Assembly: GCA_031771865.1 (NCBI GenBank) | Contig: JASISA010000042.1 | Location: forward strand, 2,498,870-2,562,869 | Direction of reading: 5' to 3' | Origin: Nothophaeocryptopus gaeumannii | Taxonomy: Eukaryota > Ascomycota > Dothideomycetes > Mycosphaerellales > Mycosphaerellaceae | Length of the DNA: 64,000 nt | Part shown: piece by piece, positions 40,967-53,500 of the stretch | How the letters are laid out: every line of letters starts with the position of its first letter | How positions within the stretch are numbered: the stretch's first letter is position 1 | The notes under the pieces: model-generated | What the model was told of the DNA's origin: nothing | What the model saw: only the letters and a program-made list of their open reading frames with translations | Database searches by the model: none | Made by a program: the position numbers and the translations under genes

Positions 40967-42022
40967 CTAATCTTCGTCGACCTCGGACCCATCTTCGTCT
41001 GTAAGGTCATCTAGCCATGGCTCATCATGTAGAGGCTCCTCTCCGTAGCATTCGTCGCAGCATTCTTGAACTATTCCAAAGAATATGGCATTATGATCGG
41101 CGCACATATCGGAGGTCCAGAAGTCGGCTGAAGCACGAGCATGTACGGAAAACCAAAAGCTCATGCGTCTGAGGTCGTGCAGTGGAACAGCTACGCCTGT
41201 GAGAGCCGAAAAGCGGATCATTATTTGCCAAGCAAGCCGCAAGGTGAAAATACTGCCCCCTGTAGAGGTGACTGCTGTGGCTATGTAAGAGCAACATTCG
41301 GCCAGAAACGTATCCGCCACGTCTTGTTCGATGCAAGGCCCATGAAATAGGCAGAAGTCGTGCAGGTCTTCAATAACAACCTCATGTGTGCGACAGATTC
41401 GATTGGTGAGTAGAAACTCCCGGCACATTGCGACTAGTTTTCTGCCGAAAGCTTCAACGCATCGCTGGTCGAATGGCAACTGATGTCGGACATGTGCGTG
41501 ATAAGCCAGCGAGAGCGTGCTAACGGGATAACACCGTTGCCCTCGCCTGCATTCTTCGATCTGGCTAAAAGCTTCTGGGATCAGGTCAAGATGCCAGAAG
41601 GGCTCGAGCTGCCGCGGTGAAAAAATGTTGACGTCCAGGTTTTGATCTCGAATGACCGCTCGTGCGACAGGTCCAAGCGTGGCAAACTTCTGTGCCCATT
41701 TTTCCAGCGACCCGAGCTGGGCATCTTCTTCACGGGGCTGTCCTTCGAGATAAACCGGAGCAAAGTCCTGGAAGTGAACATCCGCAGAAAGTTCTTGTGC
41801 AAGCAATGGCCAGATACCAGGCAGCTCAGGGGTAGTATGGCGGCACCACAAGCTCGCGTTACGTCCGACGCTGGGTAGTCTGTGATCGCAGTCGAAAACG
41901 AAAGCCGCGTTGGCAAGGTCGACTGCTGTCAAGTATTCCAAACATTGATAAAGAAGCTCGTTAGGCAACGAGAAAATAGTCGCCTTTTGGTCAAGAGGCT
42001 CACAAGGAAGAACAGAGCTCAT
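40967..42022 (-). CDS. F-box protein, 351 aa
   Basis: Residues 15-50 form an F-box motif (IFSLPNELLYQCLEYLTAVD followed by LANAAFVFDC). The rest is helical and ends in a strongly acidic tail (DDLTDEDGSEVDED). No leucine-rich or WD repeats. Probably a cytosolic SCF adaptor. It converges on the F-box-like gene at 39527-40954 with a gap of 12 bp. Confidence 0.75.
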   Translation of the reverse strand: MSSVLPCEPLDQKATIFSLPNELLYQCLEYLTAVDLANAAFVFDCDHRLPSVGRNASLWCRHTTPELPGIWPLLAQELSADVHFQDFAPVYLEGQPREEDAQLGSLEKWAQKFATLGPVARAVIRDQNLDVNIFSPRQLEPFWHLDLIPEAFSQIEECRRGQRCYPVSTLSLAYHAHVRHQLPFDQRCVEAFGRKLVAMCREFLLTNRICRTHEVVIEDLHDFCLFHGPCIEQDVADTFLAECCSYIATAVTSTGGSIFTLRLAWQIMIRFSALTGVAVPLHDLRRMSFWFSVHARASADFWTSDMCADHNAIFFGIVQECCDECYGEEPLHDEPWLDDLTDEDGSEVDED

Positions 42023-42338
42023 GGTGCGAGGCTAGTGAGCCATAAGCAAGGCTCCAAGATGGAAGGCTTTAGATACTAATCAGAGTTAGGACGCTAGACT
42101 GATTGAGACCGATTGAAGCCCGTCTCAGCAATAAGCGTCTCAGGGCTTGGCGATCCATTTCGGACTGAGATATGCCAAACTGACTCAATTTAGCTTGTTT
42201 CAACCTGACTGATTATCACTGGCTCTCCCATTATTTAAAGGATGAGCAGCCCTCCCCATTGTGTTGTGTCCATCTCAGACCAAGCAGCTGGCTGCTTTTC
42301 ACTCGTTCACTTTCTCCACCACATCATCTCATTCTCTC

Positions 42339-44798
42339 ATGCCTAATCAATCTACGCAGGACGTAGGAGATGGCGCATCAGGCCGTCGGCGAGGGCGACC
42401 CGGAAATATAAGTGCACCGGGGGCTCACGTGGTTGCAGAGGGTCCGCGAAGCTCTCGTCGCCTGCGTGGACAAGAACCCGAAGTGGGGTCATTGGCTATG
42501 CAAACTCCAGCTAGAAGCCCAAGAGCGTCTCGTCGCAGCGCACGGGACCGAAGTCCCATGCCTGCTCGACGAGGTTCGGAGAACGAGCCTGATGAGATAC
42601 TGATAAGTACACCTAGAGGGGATGAGAGATCTCGAAGCCCTGTTCGGCCTGATAGGCGTGTCCAGCAAGAGGACGAAGATGAGCATGGTGAGATACCAAT
42701 AGGCGTCGAGATCGATCCGCCCACAGAAACAGCCCCTAGTCGTTTACCCAGTGCGCCTCTCGAGCCTGCAGGACAGGTCCACGTGCAAGGTGTTGTCGGC
42801 TCTTCCGAAGGGAATTCAACGCAGCGGGCGACAGGGGCTATATCAGAGCCCCAGTGGGGGTTTAATAGTCTGCAGAGAGCCCCGGAAGCAAACCAAGAAG
42901 CCGCCCAGCCGTCGGTGCAGGCACCAACCCAACGCCCTGAAGGTGCGCAAGACCTAGCCACTTCCAACCCTATGCCGGCGGGCGCAACCGCTCAGGCACC
43001 TAGCCCGGATACAGTTGGAGGTAGTGCTCGAATTGCTTCGCCTATCCCAGCCGATGCTGACATCCAAGCATCTCGTCAATCCAGCAGCGCAGTACGCGGT
43101 GTTCTCACCCGGGAAGCAGAGACATTCCTTGCCCAAGCTAGTAGTAACATCGAAGGTGTCCCTGGCGGCCCTTGGGCCAATCTGGTGCCAGAAATCCAGT
43201 GGGATACAAACAGCGTGTATACCTTCATCCACCCAATACTCGAAGCCTTAATTGAGCAGCCGTCAAACCACGACCTAGAGGCGCTCCTGAATACATTTTT
43301 CTTCGTGCTCCGTCATCTTAATTCTTCACTTCCGCAAGATCTCTCGTACAACAGCACTTACGCTGCTGTGTTCACGGCGCTCTTCCGGCATCGCAGGGAT
43401 CGTCCAAGCGGTACAACCCCGGATCGGCAGTTTCTCGAAGAAGCATCACAAAGACTTATCGATATAGCCGCAAACTTGCAATTCCCACCCAGTCTCCAGT
43501 GGGACTTCAACATCATGGAGTCGGTCGGCGAGGTACCCAGAAATGGCGATATGCCTGGAGTGCGCGCTGCAACGCAGCATAATCCAATAGAAGGCGTTGT
43601 AATCCCACCGGAACGTCGAGCAGATTACACCCCCGTTCGAAGTACAAAGATCAATAGCGTACTTGACCGAGACACTGTCTGCTTCCGCGCTAGGGGCGAG
43701 CAATCAGGGGTGGAGGCGAAAGTTTTGGGTTACAAACCCCGAGGCTGTGGCAATCAGTTCATCGTCCGCTTCCCAGAACATCCGACCAATCACCACATGA
43801 TCGTGAGGAGCTCCTATTTCGGTCGGAACGCCTTCCAGACTTACTGTGCTCATAATGGGTATGAAGGGGGGAGGGCCCCCGACCCGCTCCCATTAGCCTC
43901 ACTTGATGGCAAGCGTGTCCTCGCCGATAACATCAGTCTAGGCGAATGGGCCATCGGCGGCGTTGCCTCGCTGTACAGAGATCATGCTGATTGGCGTTTG
44001 AGTCCACCTGAGCTGGTCTGGCTCAGCTGGAACATGAGAACCGAGTTCGTAATCAAGGTTAGCGACGTCCGAGCCATCTATGGCGATGAGACGGTAAGAG
44101 GTCTCGTACAACCGTTCATGGAACCAGAAGGAAGGTCTGGTCCCTTTCGCGTCGGCGTGGACATCGATTTGCCACTGCCAAGGCCCACCTCTGGAGTTGG
44201 GCGACCCGCGGCCCGCCGAAGACCAACGACAAATCGCAGACGATCGAGTGGAGCTACGGAACATAGAACAAGAAGAATGAGCCAAGACGCCAACTCCGAT
44301 CTTTTTGACGATCATATGGATGTCGACAGTGAAAGTCAGACTGATTCAGACACGCCAGGCGTCCAGCAGCACGCTGTATGGACGCCGACAAGAGCGGCTC
44401 TTAATGTGGCTGAGCGGGCGAGTATGGGCGGTTCGACAGCAGCAGAAGTCTTGGCACAGTGTCATACTCATTTCCGCTGGGATGTAACGTACAGCCCGAA
44501 TTTTCGATGCGTGTCGTGCGGAGAGCGTGCCTCAGCGCCTCCCGAGGATGATGAAGCGGATCCTAATGCCAGGTGCATGGGCTTCCATCGGGCCGCAAAC
44601 TGTGACCATCCACTTTGCATCCCTTGTTTGAGAGGATTGTGTCGTCATGATCCGGGCCGGGAAGACCATGCGTACAACGGGCGACCAAGATGTCCCGGGT
44701 GCAGAATGGCTATCCTCACCGGAGAGTTCCAACAAGTCCGTCCACAAGAACCAATGAGTCCGAGGACCTTGGCCGCCATCGCGCAAACACAGAGGTAA
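42339..44798 (+). CDS. Large disordered protein with C-terminal RING-like zinc finger, 819 aa
   Basis: ATG 42339 (MPNQSTQDVG) is preferred over 42261. The first 300 residues are low in complexity, with an AT-hook-like RRRGRPGN near the start and many Arg/Ser/Pro stretches. A folded middle (about 410-620) contains KVLGYKPRGCGNQFIVRFPE. The end has Cys/His spacing like a RING (CVSCGERA, CMGFHRAANCDHPLCIPCLR, GLCRHDPGR, CPGCRM). Possibly a nuclear DNA-associated or ubiquitin-ligase protein. It converges with the DUF3435 recombinase gene. Confidence 0.68.
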   Translation: MPNQSTQDVGDGASGRRRGRPGNISAPGAHVVAEGPRSSRRLRGQEPEVGSLAMQTPARSPRASRRSARDRSPMPARRGSENEPDEILISTPRGDERSRSPVRPDRRVQQEDEDEHGEIPIGVEIDPPTETAPSRLPSAPLEPAGQVHVQGVVGSSEGNSTQRATGAISEPQWGFNSLQRAPEANQEAAQPSVQAPTQRPEGAQDLATSNPMPAGATAQAPSPDTVGGSARIASPIPADADIQASRQSSSAVRGVLTREAETFLAQASSNIEGVPGGPWANLVPEIQWDTNSVYTFIHPILEALIEQPSNHDLEALLNTFFFVLRHLNSSLPQDLSYNSTYAAVFTALFRHRRDRPSGTTPDRQFLEEASQRLIDIAANLQFPPSLQWDFNIMESVGEVPRNGDMPGVRAATQHNPIEGVVIPPERRADYTPVRSTKINSVLDRDTVCFRARGEQSGVEAKVLGYKPRGCGNQFIVRFPEHPTNHHMIVRSSYFGRNAFQTYCAHNGYEGGRAPDPLPLASLDGKRVLADNISLGEWAIGGVASLYRDHADWRLSPPELVWLSWNMRTEFVIKVSDVRAIYGDETVRGLVQPFMEPEGRSGPFRVGVDIDLPLPRPTSGVGRPAARRRPTTNRRRSSGATEHRTRRMSQDANSDLFDDHMDVDSESQTDSDTPGVQQHAVWTPTRAALNVAERASMGGSTAAEVLAQCHTHFRWDVTYSPNFRCVSCGERASAPPEDDEADPNARCMGFHRAANCDHPLCIPCLRGLCRHDPGREDHAYNGRPRCPGCRMAILTGEFQQVRPQEPMSPRTLAAIAQTQR

Positions 44799-44937
44799 GG
44801 GAGGGATGGTACGCATGAGACTGTACATAGTAAGTATCTGCAAGTCAGGGCGAAGACAGGCGCAATGGGGGTCCACATATGTCCCGTCGGCGTCAATGCT
44901 TTATTTGATTCGCGATCCCGGTATCCATGTGCTGCTG

Positions 44938-47213
44938 TCAAGTTGATGTGCCGTGCACCCGTGCAGCGTGGTTCTGCAAGTGACCCGTATTTTGAATCTC
45001 CTCATTGCACTTTGGATGTGGGCATGTAAAAGGGCTACCCTCCTGCAGATGATCAAGGTGTTTTCGGAAGAGATGCTTCCTGAGATCCGCCCGACTGTGA
45101 AAGCTGTGAAGCCGCTGGTGCAAAGCTAGACCTTCCTGGCCCATGCAGAAGATGCACTGCGTCGGTTGACACGCAATAGGAAAGTCGTCGGATATGGTCG
45201 CATCATCAGAAGTAGGTAAGCGGGTGCGCTTTCTGCGACAGACCTCGTGCACAAGAGGCTCTGAGCATCCACAAAGCGCTGCCATGGCATTGATAGCTTC
45301 TGATCGGCGCTTAACCTCATCGCTTGCATCTTTTGAAGCAAAGGTGAACAGGGCAGCAAGGACCCGCTGCCGTTCAGGGCTCAGCTTGCGCTTGCCGCCG
45401 TCATTTTCATGCGATTCGACGCAATCCAAGGCAGCGTTGTCTGGAGTCAGCTGGGCCTGGATGTCGGTTATGGGCTGCTGCTTTCGGAAGGTGGCTTTAG
45501 CCTGCTCGAGAAGCTTCTTATGCGCCTGACGTTTTGCGGCTCGAATATCGGCGTTGATGCTCTGGAGCTCTGCCCAGAGGGCAGTGCCCTCTGCGCGGAC
45601 AATCGTGCCGTACTGGTCCTTGATTCGCTGAACCTTTCTGTCCTTGGTCCTTGTCAGAAGGCGGACATCAGCATTCCGGGAAATTTGTTGCCTCTGATCT
45701 TCGGTGAGGCGATGTGGACGCCGTACGTCGATGGAGCGAGTCATACCACTGGCTACTCGCATGACGGCAGTCTGGGGCTCGATGTTGCGGTAAGCCGCTT
45801 GGGTGTCCGACGTGACGTAGCGGGACAAATAATTGTGCTGGAAGACGGCAGAGCTCGCATGGCTTAAGATGAGGTTGCGCTGGGAGTCGCTGATGTGACC
45901 TATCCGATGTGTTAGCGAAGAAGCGATACTGCGATGGCACACATACTACTACTGTCGAAGGCCTCGCCGGCGCCTCTCCGGAACGTATAAGGGCCGACGG
46001 GCAACTCGAATCCAGTATAATTGCCTAGCTGCTTGAGTTTGCTGCGAAGCCAGTTTGCATCCCCGCACTCCGACGATGCCTCGACGCCGAACCCTCCGTT
46101 CTTCATTTTTCGAAATACTGGTTGATTCCTCATCTCTTCCTTGAAGGGCAAGCAGAGCTGACCGTTTCCAGCCGGTATCTGCAATGAGAAAAGCTCCCTT
46201 GGGCCCTTCAATGCTGGGGCAGCAAAGGCCTTGTCAGCGAATGCAATAGCCAGAAAAGCCGTCTGAGGACAAAGGAGAAGGCAGGGTTCGCTAGGCACGT
46301 CGGGAACTCCGAAGGTGTTGCTAGAATGAAGAGTCAGTATGTCTCGAGAACAAAGTGCTGGTGAGGCGAACGTAGCCTTAGGGCCTAGATAGCCCTTTTG
46401 CTCTCGGAAGGTGAAGTCGATGAGAACTCGTGGGCGGTCGTTTCCGCCCGGATCGGGAATGAGAGCAACTTGTAGATTCCGGTAGCGGAGTGCGAGCAAC
46501 GCAGACGGCCTGTTGCCGGTGATGCCGCCGAGGTGCATCAATAGAGCAAGCTGGGCACGTTGTAGTTCGTGCTTGAATGACATGCGAGGATCGCTCCAGA
46601 GGGTCTGTAACAGCTTGAATTGGTCCTCTGCTCGAAGGATAGGCTTTTCCTTGCCTTCTGTACGAAGCGTATACCTTTCTACTAGACGTTGTCTCACCTG
46701 CGACTGTGTCAGTACTGTGGACATGGTGAAGAGCAAGTCCAATCCTTACCGCCCTCATCTGACTTTTCATTTCGGGTCCAATTGGGAGGTGACACCCTGT
46801 CTCTTGCCTGCGCATCAGGGCAAAGACGTTCCAGTAAGTCTGAAGAGAACTCGCAGAGCGGCAGGTCGCGCGCCGTGTGTAGAGGAACCAGTTGAAGAAG
46901 GTGCTAACGCTGCAGAGTGGCAGCTTGCGCAAGACCACCGTCGGGTCTTTCTTCAATTTTTGAGAGACGAACCTAGAGTTTGTGAATCCTAGTACTCGGC
47001 CGACAGGCAAATGACATACCAAAAGAACTCTCTCTTCATGTAAGCAGCAGCAGTGTCCGTTGCTGGTTTGTAGATCTTCTGCGTCTCAGATAGCTCGTCA
47101 AACTCATCTTCTTGTCGGGCCCAGTAGTCGCTGTCGTACTCGTCGGCATCGGCCATGGGCTGTTCATCGCCGACGAGCGGTTCGGTGGACTTGGCCCGTG
47201 GTTTGCCCTTCAT
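44938..47213 (-). CDS. DUF3435 tyrosine-recombinase-like protein (possible Starship captain), five exons, 692 aa
   Basis: Exons 47213-47020, 46972-46750, 46697-46372, 46320-45947 and 45899-44938; introns of 47, 52, 51 and 47 nt, total length divisible by three. The third intron is 51 nt and has no stop, so it reads through if missed. The body matches the DUF3435 family: LALLMHLGGITGNRPSALLA, DFTFREQKGYLGPK, EPCLLLCPQTAFLA and FRRGAGEAF, with HNYLSRYVTSDTQA after the last splice. The Arg in GNRP, the Arg of FRRGAG and the Tyr of HNYLSR are in the order expected for tyrosine recombinase catalysis. The C-terminus adds C2H2-like Cys/His pairs (CIFCMG...HLFRKHL, CPHPKCNEE...HAARVH). It would cut and join DNA. 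It lies at the right edge of the DUF3723/PLP/FRE cluster and faces it. Confidence 0.88.
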
Positions 47214-47539
47214 GTTTCTGTTTTGCCGTGTGGGTTGTTTGGAGCAAGACGAAGAGCGAAGAAAGAGTGCTTTGTCGCGGAAGTGGATGAGCAAGCTTGG
47301 GTTATAACAACTCTTTCGACGACAGCGCTTCTTACAGAGCGTCGTCGCAAGATGTTTATAGCCGCGCGCGAAAGAGCGAGGGAGCAATGCTGCGACGTTT
47401 ATCTCGGCGACTACGGCCGATAAGGACTAGCTCAGTTACTTAGAGTTTAAGGCTTGGAGATCTAGCGCAGCTGAGCGCGGTTGGAAATGGTTGCTAATTT
47501 CTTCCAAAAAGAGGTCCTATTTTGCCTTTTACCTCGTTA

Positions 47540-50500
47540 AAGTTAATATTATTCTTTCTAAGATTCCTTAGCTAAAGGAGCCTATTATAGCTTTAAGACT
47601 AAGTATAAGCGAGTTATAGAACTTAATACTATCTACTAGTAACTAGAGAAAGATTAGGATCCTCCTTAAGGACGATATTACTAAGACTTATACTAAATCT
47701 AAGGCTAAAAAGATCTAGAAGCTTATAAATATAGTCTTAGTAATTACTACTAAGTATTATAGAATAAATAGAGTAGGGCGCTCCGCTTATATTTATTAGT
47801 TAGAGGTTTTATAGCCTTAGCCTAATTACTCTTAGTAGAGTAATTAATATATCTACTTACTTACTTACTTATAAGTAGGTAATCTAAAGTTATAGATTAC
47901 TAAGTAATTTAGTAATCGAAGGGGAATATCTTATATATTTAGCTACGATAATTAACTAGTAATTATCGTATTTAACTTACATTATAATCTTACTAATTAG
48001 AATATACGAACTTTACTAATAATTAATTTATTACTTCGTTCTACCTTATTAACGTATTCTCTAAAGAAGCTATTCTACGTGATTAAGCGAGTTACCTAAT
48101 AAGCGAGATACTATACGTAATACTTTAAATACTCTTAGGATAAGTACCTCTTAGTAAACTAGAAGGGGAACTCCTACCTCTAGCGAAGTAGGAAGTTCGC
48201 GCTAGCGACTAGTACCTCTTAGTCGGCTATTAACGTACTTACTAACTATACTAGTAATAACTCCCTTAAGGTTAGTAAGCTAGACTACTACTATAGGGAC
48301 TAAGACAAGTTCGACGTTTAGCTTACCTAAATAGATATATACTTTAAGTTTAACGATATATCTAAAGGGCTTAAGCCTCTCTTTATAACGACCTTTATAT
48401 AAGGACGTGTATAGAACTAGATTAAACCTTTTCTTAGGAACTACTTAGATAACGACGAGGATTTAATAGGAATCTTTAGATCTTAGAACTACCTTAAGAG
48501 TACGATAAAATAGGTATATAGAGTCTCGAACGAAGTTTTAACTATAGTTCGAGTTATCTAGTACCTTACTTAGAAAGGTTCTATAGTAGACTATATAGCT
48601 AAGTTTTAGGAGTATACCTAGATTATAGATTAGGACGACGATACTCTTTAAGTTATATTCTAACGAGGTCTTAGGGACTTAGTTAAGGATAAACTAATAC
48701 GATACTCTAGAAAGATTAGCGACCTTAGAGAACTAGTTAAAGTAGCGATCGAACTAGATAACTAACTTTACGAACGAGCTATAGAATAGCGCTACGATTC
48801 TAAGGTTACTAGAAAGGCTAGGTACGTGCCTTTAGGACGACGCGATAGGTAGTCTAGGCTACCTTAGAGATAATAACGCGATCCCGATATAATAGACTAG
48901 TAATTTAATATAACCTAGAAAGGTCAACTATTTAAAGGAAGAAAGATAGGTAAGAGTTCGCCTAGAGGAAACGCGAAGAAACTAAACTACTATATATATA
49001 GTAAAGAAGGCTACTATATAAGGAATTATCGTTCGAAGAATATAGTATAGCGATAATTTAATATAATATAACGAGTCGAAGGACGTAGAGGCTACGAGAC
49101 TATAGGAGCTACTCTAGAGAAACCCGAACTACGACTATTTAGTATAATAATACGAAGGTTACCTAAGGAAGAGGGTTAGGAATAGCGAGACTATAGAACC
49201 CTTTATTAGAGATTCTATTATAAAGACTCGTACTAAATATACTATTCCTTAAAGATAGATATAGGATATTAGCTATCTACGCTATAAAGGCCTATACTAA
49301 GTATCCTAACTAACGAACTACGCTTAGAATACTAATATCTACTAATACCTAACGAACTACGAGAGCGCGACTAATACGTACGTACTCTAGACGAGGAAGA
49401 TTTAGATAAGACCTATTAGGGCGCTACTTATAATAGCGATAAGGAAAACTAAACTCCTAATAAATCTAAGAGGACTCTATAGGAGGAAGTAGAAATAGAA
49501 GTCGTAACTTAGACGGACGAATACCTATACGTAGGTATCTTACCTAAGATTCTAGAGAGTCTATAAGAGTTATCTAGTAACGAATCTAAGGAAGGAGCCT
49601 TAGAAGATAAATCTAGTAAGGACGATAATAACGACGAGGTACTCTACTTTAGCGTAGATATACCTAAACTAATCCGTAAAATAATCCTTTACCTAGCTCG
49701 AAATAGTAAAGAGATCTTTCCTAGGACGCTAATAGAAGGAAGACTACTTAACCTAGTTAAATTTAACTTCTTCCTTAGATAACTACGATCTATATTCTAG
49801 AGGTATCTAAGGATAGATATCTAGGAGGGATTCTCGATATTTATCTAGGATAGACTACTAATTAGAAGCTAGTTTACGCTATATAGTTACTTAATACTAT
49901 ATAGATAAGTCGTTATAAACGAAATAAGAATATCGATCTAAGAACTTAAGAATAGCTATAAATAAGTATAAGTATATTAGAATCGATATATATACAACGA
50001 GCTACTATAAGAAAAGATAATAGCTAATATACTAGAAGAAACACGTATATAGATCCTAGACTAGCTAGATATATAAGGAATTATAGTCCTAGGAAAAAGG
50101 ATCGACTCCTTAGGTATAAGCGACTAAAGGGAGTTTAATATTATATAAGAAGCTTAAGTATTAGCAATAGTATTCTATATACAAGTTTTTATTAATAGAC
50201 TTAAGACGAGTACTATAATCGACTCTAGAGCGAGTAGGAATTTTATATCCGAGTTATTTATAAAACGGACTAGACTAGCTACCTAGACGAAGAAATAAGA
50301 GTATAAACTAATCCTAGTTAACGGATTACCCTTACTCTATATAGAGCGCGAAACGATACTACTACTACTAGCTATCTAGTAGTACTATAAGGAGACTATC
50401 TTAGATATTATAGCTATAGCTAGCTAGGATATTATACTAGATATACCTTAGTTAAGAAAGTATAACCTAGTAATCGACTAGAAGAGAGGAGTACTTAAAT

Positions 50501-53500
50501 TCGATAGATATAGATATACTACCTATATTAGACCTATATAGTAGTCGTTAACGCTAGTAGATAAGGTAAAGAGATAGTTACTTGTAATATAACCTACGCT
50601 ATAAACGAGCCTAGAGACTAGAGCTACCCTAGATAGATACTATATAGGTCTAGTAGGTTACAAGATTATAGGACGAGGAACTAGTAACCCTAGAAAGTAG
50701 ATAGCGATCTTAGCGCTAGATATCCCTAAAGAGTACTAGAAATAGTCGAGACTCTTTTAGGAAGAGGAAGGTAAGGATACTCTACCTAAATACTAACTAT
50801 AGGATTATAAGATTAAGATTTAGCCTAGGAAAGAGCCTCTATAGGGACCTATTTACGTATTATCTAAGAAAGAGCTTAAAGCCCTAGATAAATAGCTAAA
50901 GGAGAAGCTAGCGAAGAGATAGATACGAAAATCTACCTTAAGCGTAGGCTCTCTAATTCTCTTCGTTCTAAAATAGAACGATAATCTATAGCTATTTATT
51001 AATTTCCGAAGACTTAACGATATAATAGTTAAGAACCGATATCTATTACTAAGTATCGAAGAAGCGTAAGACCGACTTACTAGAGTAGACTAGTTTATAA
51101 AGATTAACCTCTAAGACGCCTTCTACGTAATTAGGATAGTAGAAGAAGAAGAATAGAAGACCGTATTCCGAATAAGATATAGACTCTACGAGTTTCTAGT
51201 TATACTAATAGGGCTTACTAATACGCTAGCCTCGTACTAGGACCTTATTAACGAAATACTATAAGAACTACTTAACGTCTTAGTTATTACCTATATAGAC
51301 GATATACTAGTCTATACTAAGAGCGAACTAAGTAAGTACGTACGATAAGTCTAAGATATCTTTAAACGCCTTATACGAGTAGGATTTAAGATAGTACTAG
51401 AGAAATACGAATTCTATAAAAAGGAAGTTAAATTTCTTAGGTTTATCCTTAGTATAAAAGGAATCCAAATCGATCTAGTAAAGACGTAGTCGATATACGA
51501 ATAGCCTTAACCTATAAACGTTACTAAAGTACAATCGTTTCTTAGACTCGCGAACTATAACTAGAAGTTTATCTAAGACTACTCGAGGATTACGAAACTA
51601 ATAACGGAACTTACGAAAAAGGATACTAAGTTCTAGTAGAGAGAACGATACTAATAGGTATTCGATAAGCTTAAGGAAATATATACTACAGTACTAACGC
51701 TTCGACTATTTAATAGTATAGAGGAGGTATAATTAAGATAGATATATCGGATATAGTAATAGGCGCGTATCTTATATAGGAGTATAATAGGAAGCGATAC
51801 CTAGTAGCCTACTACTTACGAAAGATAACTCCTATAGAAGAGAATTACGATATCTATAATAAGGAACTTCTTACGATTATCGTTACTCTATAGTACTAGA
51901 GAGTATACGTAGAAGGAGTACCTAGGCTTACGATTCTTTCTAATTATAAGAACCTAACCTACTTTACTACGACTAAATAGCTAACTCGAAGGTAGACCTA
52001 CTAGTTAGAGCTCCTTAGTTAGTATAAGTTCGAAATCCGCTATATACCTAGTAAAGATAATAGTCGAGCTAACGTACTAAGCTAACGAAGTAACTATATA
52101 GAAGGAAAGAAACGAGTATAGTATAGTATACTTAATTTAAATTAGGACGGAAGCCTAAGTACTAACTAAATAGAGTTTAATAATATAGTACGAGTTCTAT
52201 AGAACGAGATAGAGTAATTCCCTATCGTATAGGGAAAGTACTAAGTACTAAGGAACTAATAAGAAGAGTATATCCGATATTATTACGACGACCTATAACA
52301 TAGATATCCGGGAATCTCGAATATAGTCGAACTTATTTAACGTAACTTTAGATTTCTATATATGCGAGAACGAGTTAAGAAATACATAGCGTAATATATT
52401 CTATACTAGTAGAATAAGGTATCTCGATATTCGAAGTACGGATATCTTTAATTCTAGAATCTACTAACGTATCTATAGGACGAAGTTACGATAGACTTTA
52501 TTACTAAGCTCCTACGATTAGTAGATTAAGCTACTAAGCTTAAGTACGATATAATATTAGTTATAGTTAATAGGCTTACGAAGTACGTATACTTTATTCT
52601 TACGTATAAGATATATATAGTAGAGTAACTTAGATACCTTATACTAGATAGACTTATACGATATTACGGATTCCCTAAGGTCTTTATTACTAATAGAGAT
52701 AAGCTATTTATATTAAACTACTAGAAAATACTTATATCTACGATTAGAATTAAATATAAGCTATTAACGGCGTATTATCCGTAAACTAATAGGTAAACTA
52801 AGCGGATAAACTAGATACTAGAATAATACCTACGCTACTATATTAACTACGTATAAGATAATTAGGTATTACTCCTACCTATAATATAACTTATACTTAA
52901 TAACTAGTAATCCGAGACTACGAGTCTTATACTATTCTTCGTAAACTTTAGAAAGGAACTATACCTATTTAGCGAGCCTAGTATTTACTCTAATGTATCG
53001 AGGGCGATAATTGCAGTTAATTAGCTAAAGGACGTTTACTTAGAGATAAATAACGCTATCCTACGACAATAAGATAACCTACTAAAATCGCGATAGCATA
53101 GATTATAAATAATACCTTAGCTAAAGAGGGGGGATAAGGTCCATCTCCTTATAAAAAATCTTAAGACGAGAAGAAAGACTAGGAAGTTAGACTATATAAA
53201 GGTTAGGCTATTTCTAATTAAGGAGGCTAAAGGACCGGCTAACTACTAACTACGATTACTAGTAGATATAAAGATTTATCTAGTATTCTATATCTCTCTT
53301 TTAGAACTAGCCGACGCTAAGATACCTTACTAGGAAACATTTTTATTTATTCTATAAGAAGAAACCGAATTCGAAGTCGAAAGAATTCTAGACTATAAAG
53401 ATAATTAGTACCTCGTTAAATAGAAAGGGTATAACGACTCCGAAAATACCTAGGAGCTAGAGGAAAACCTATAGAACTATTAGTAAAGGATACAATAGTT

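Noticed and set aside
47526..47540. TTAC-N7-A word (TTACCTCGTTAA) as a Starship target site
   Set aside because: It fits a motif reported for some Starships, but a match of this size is expected about every 1 kb and it lies in RIP-mutated DNA; too weak to call a boundary.
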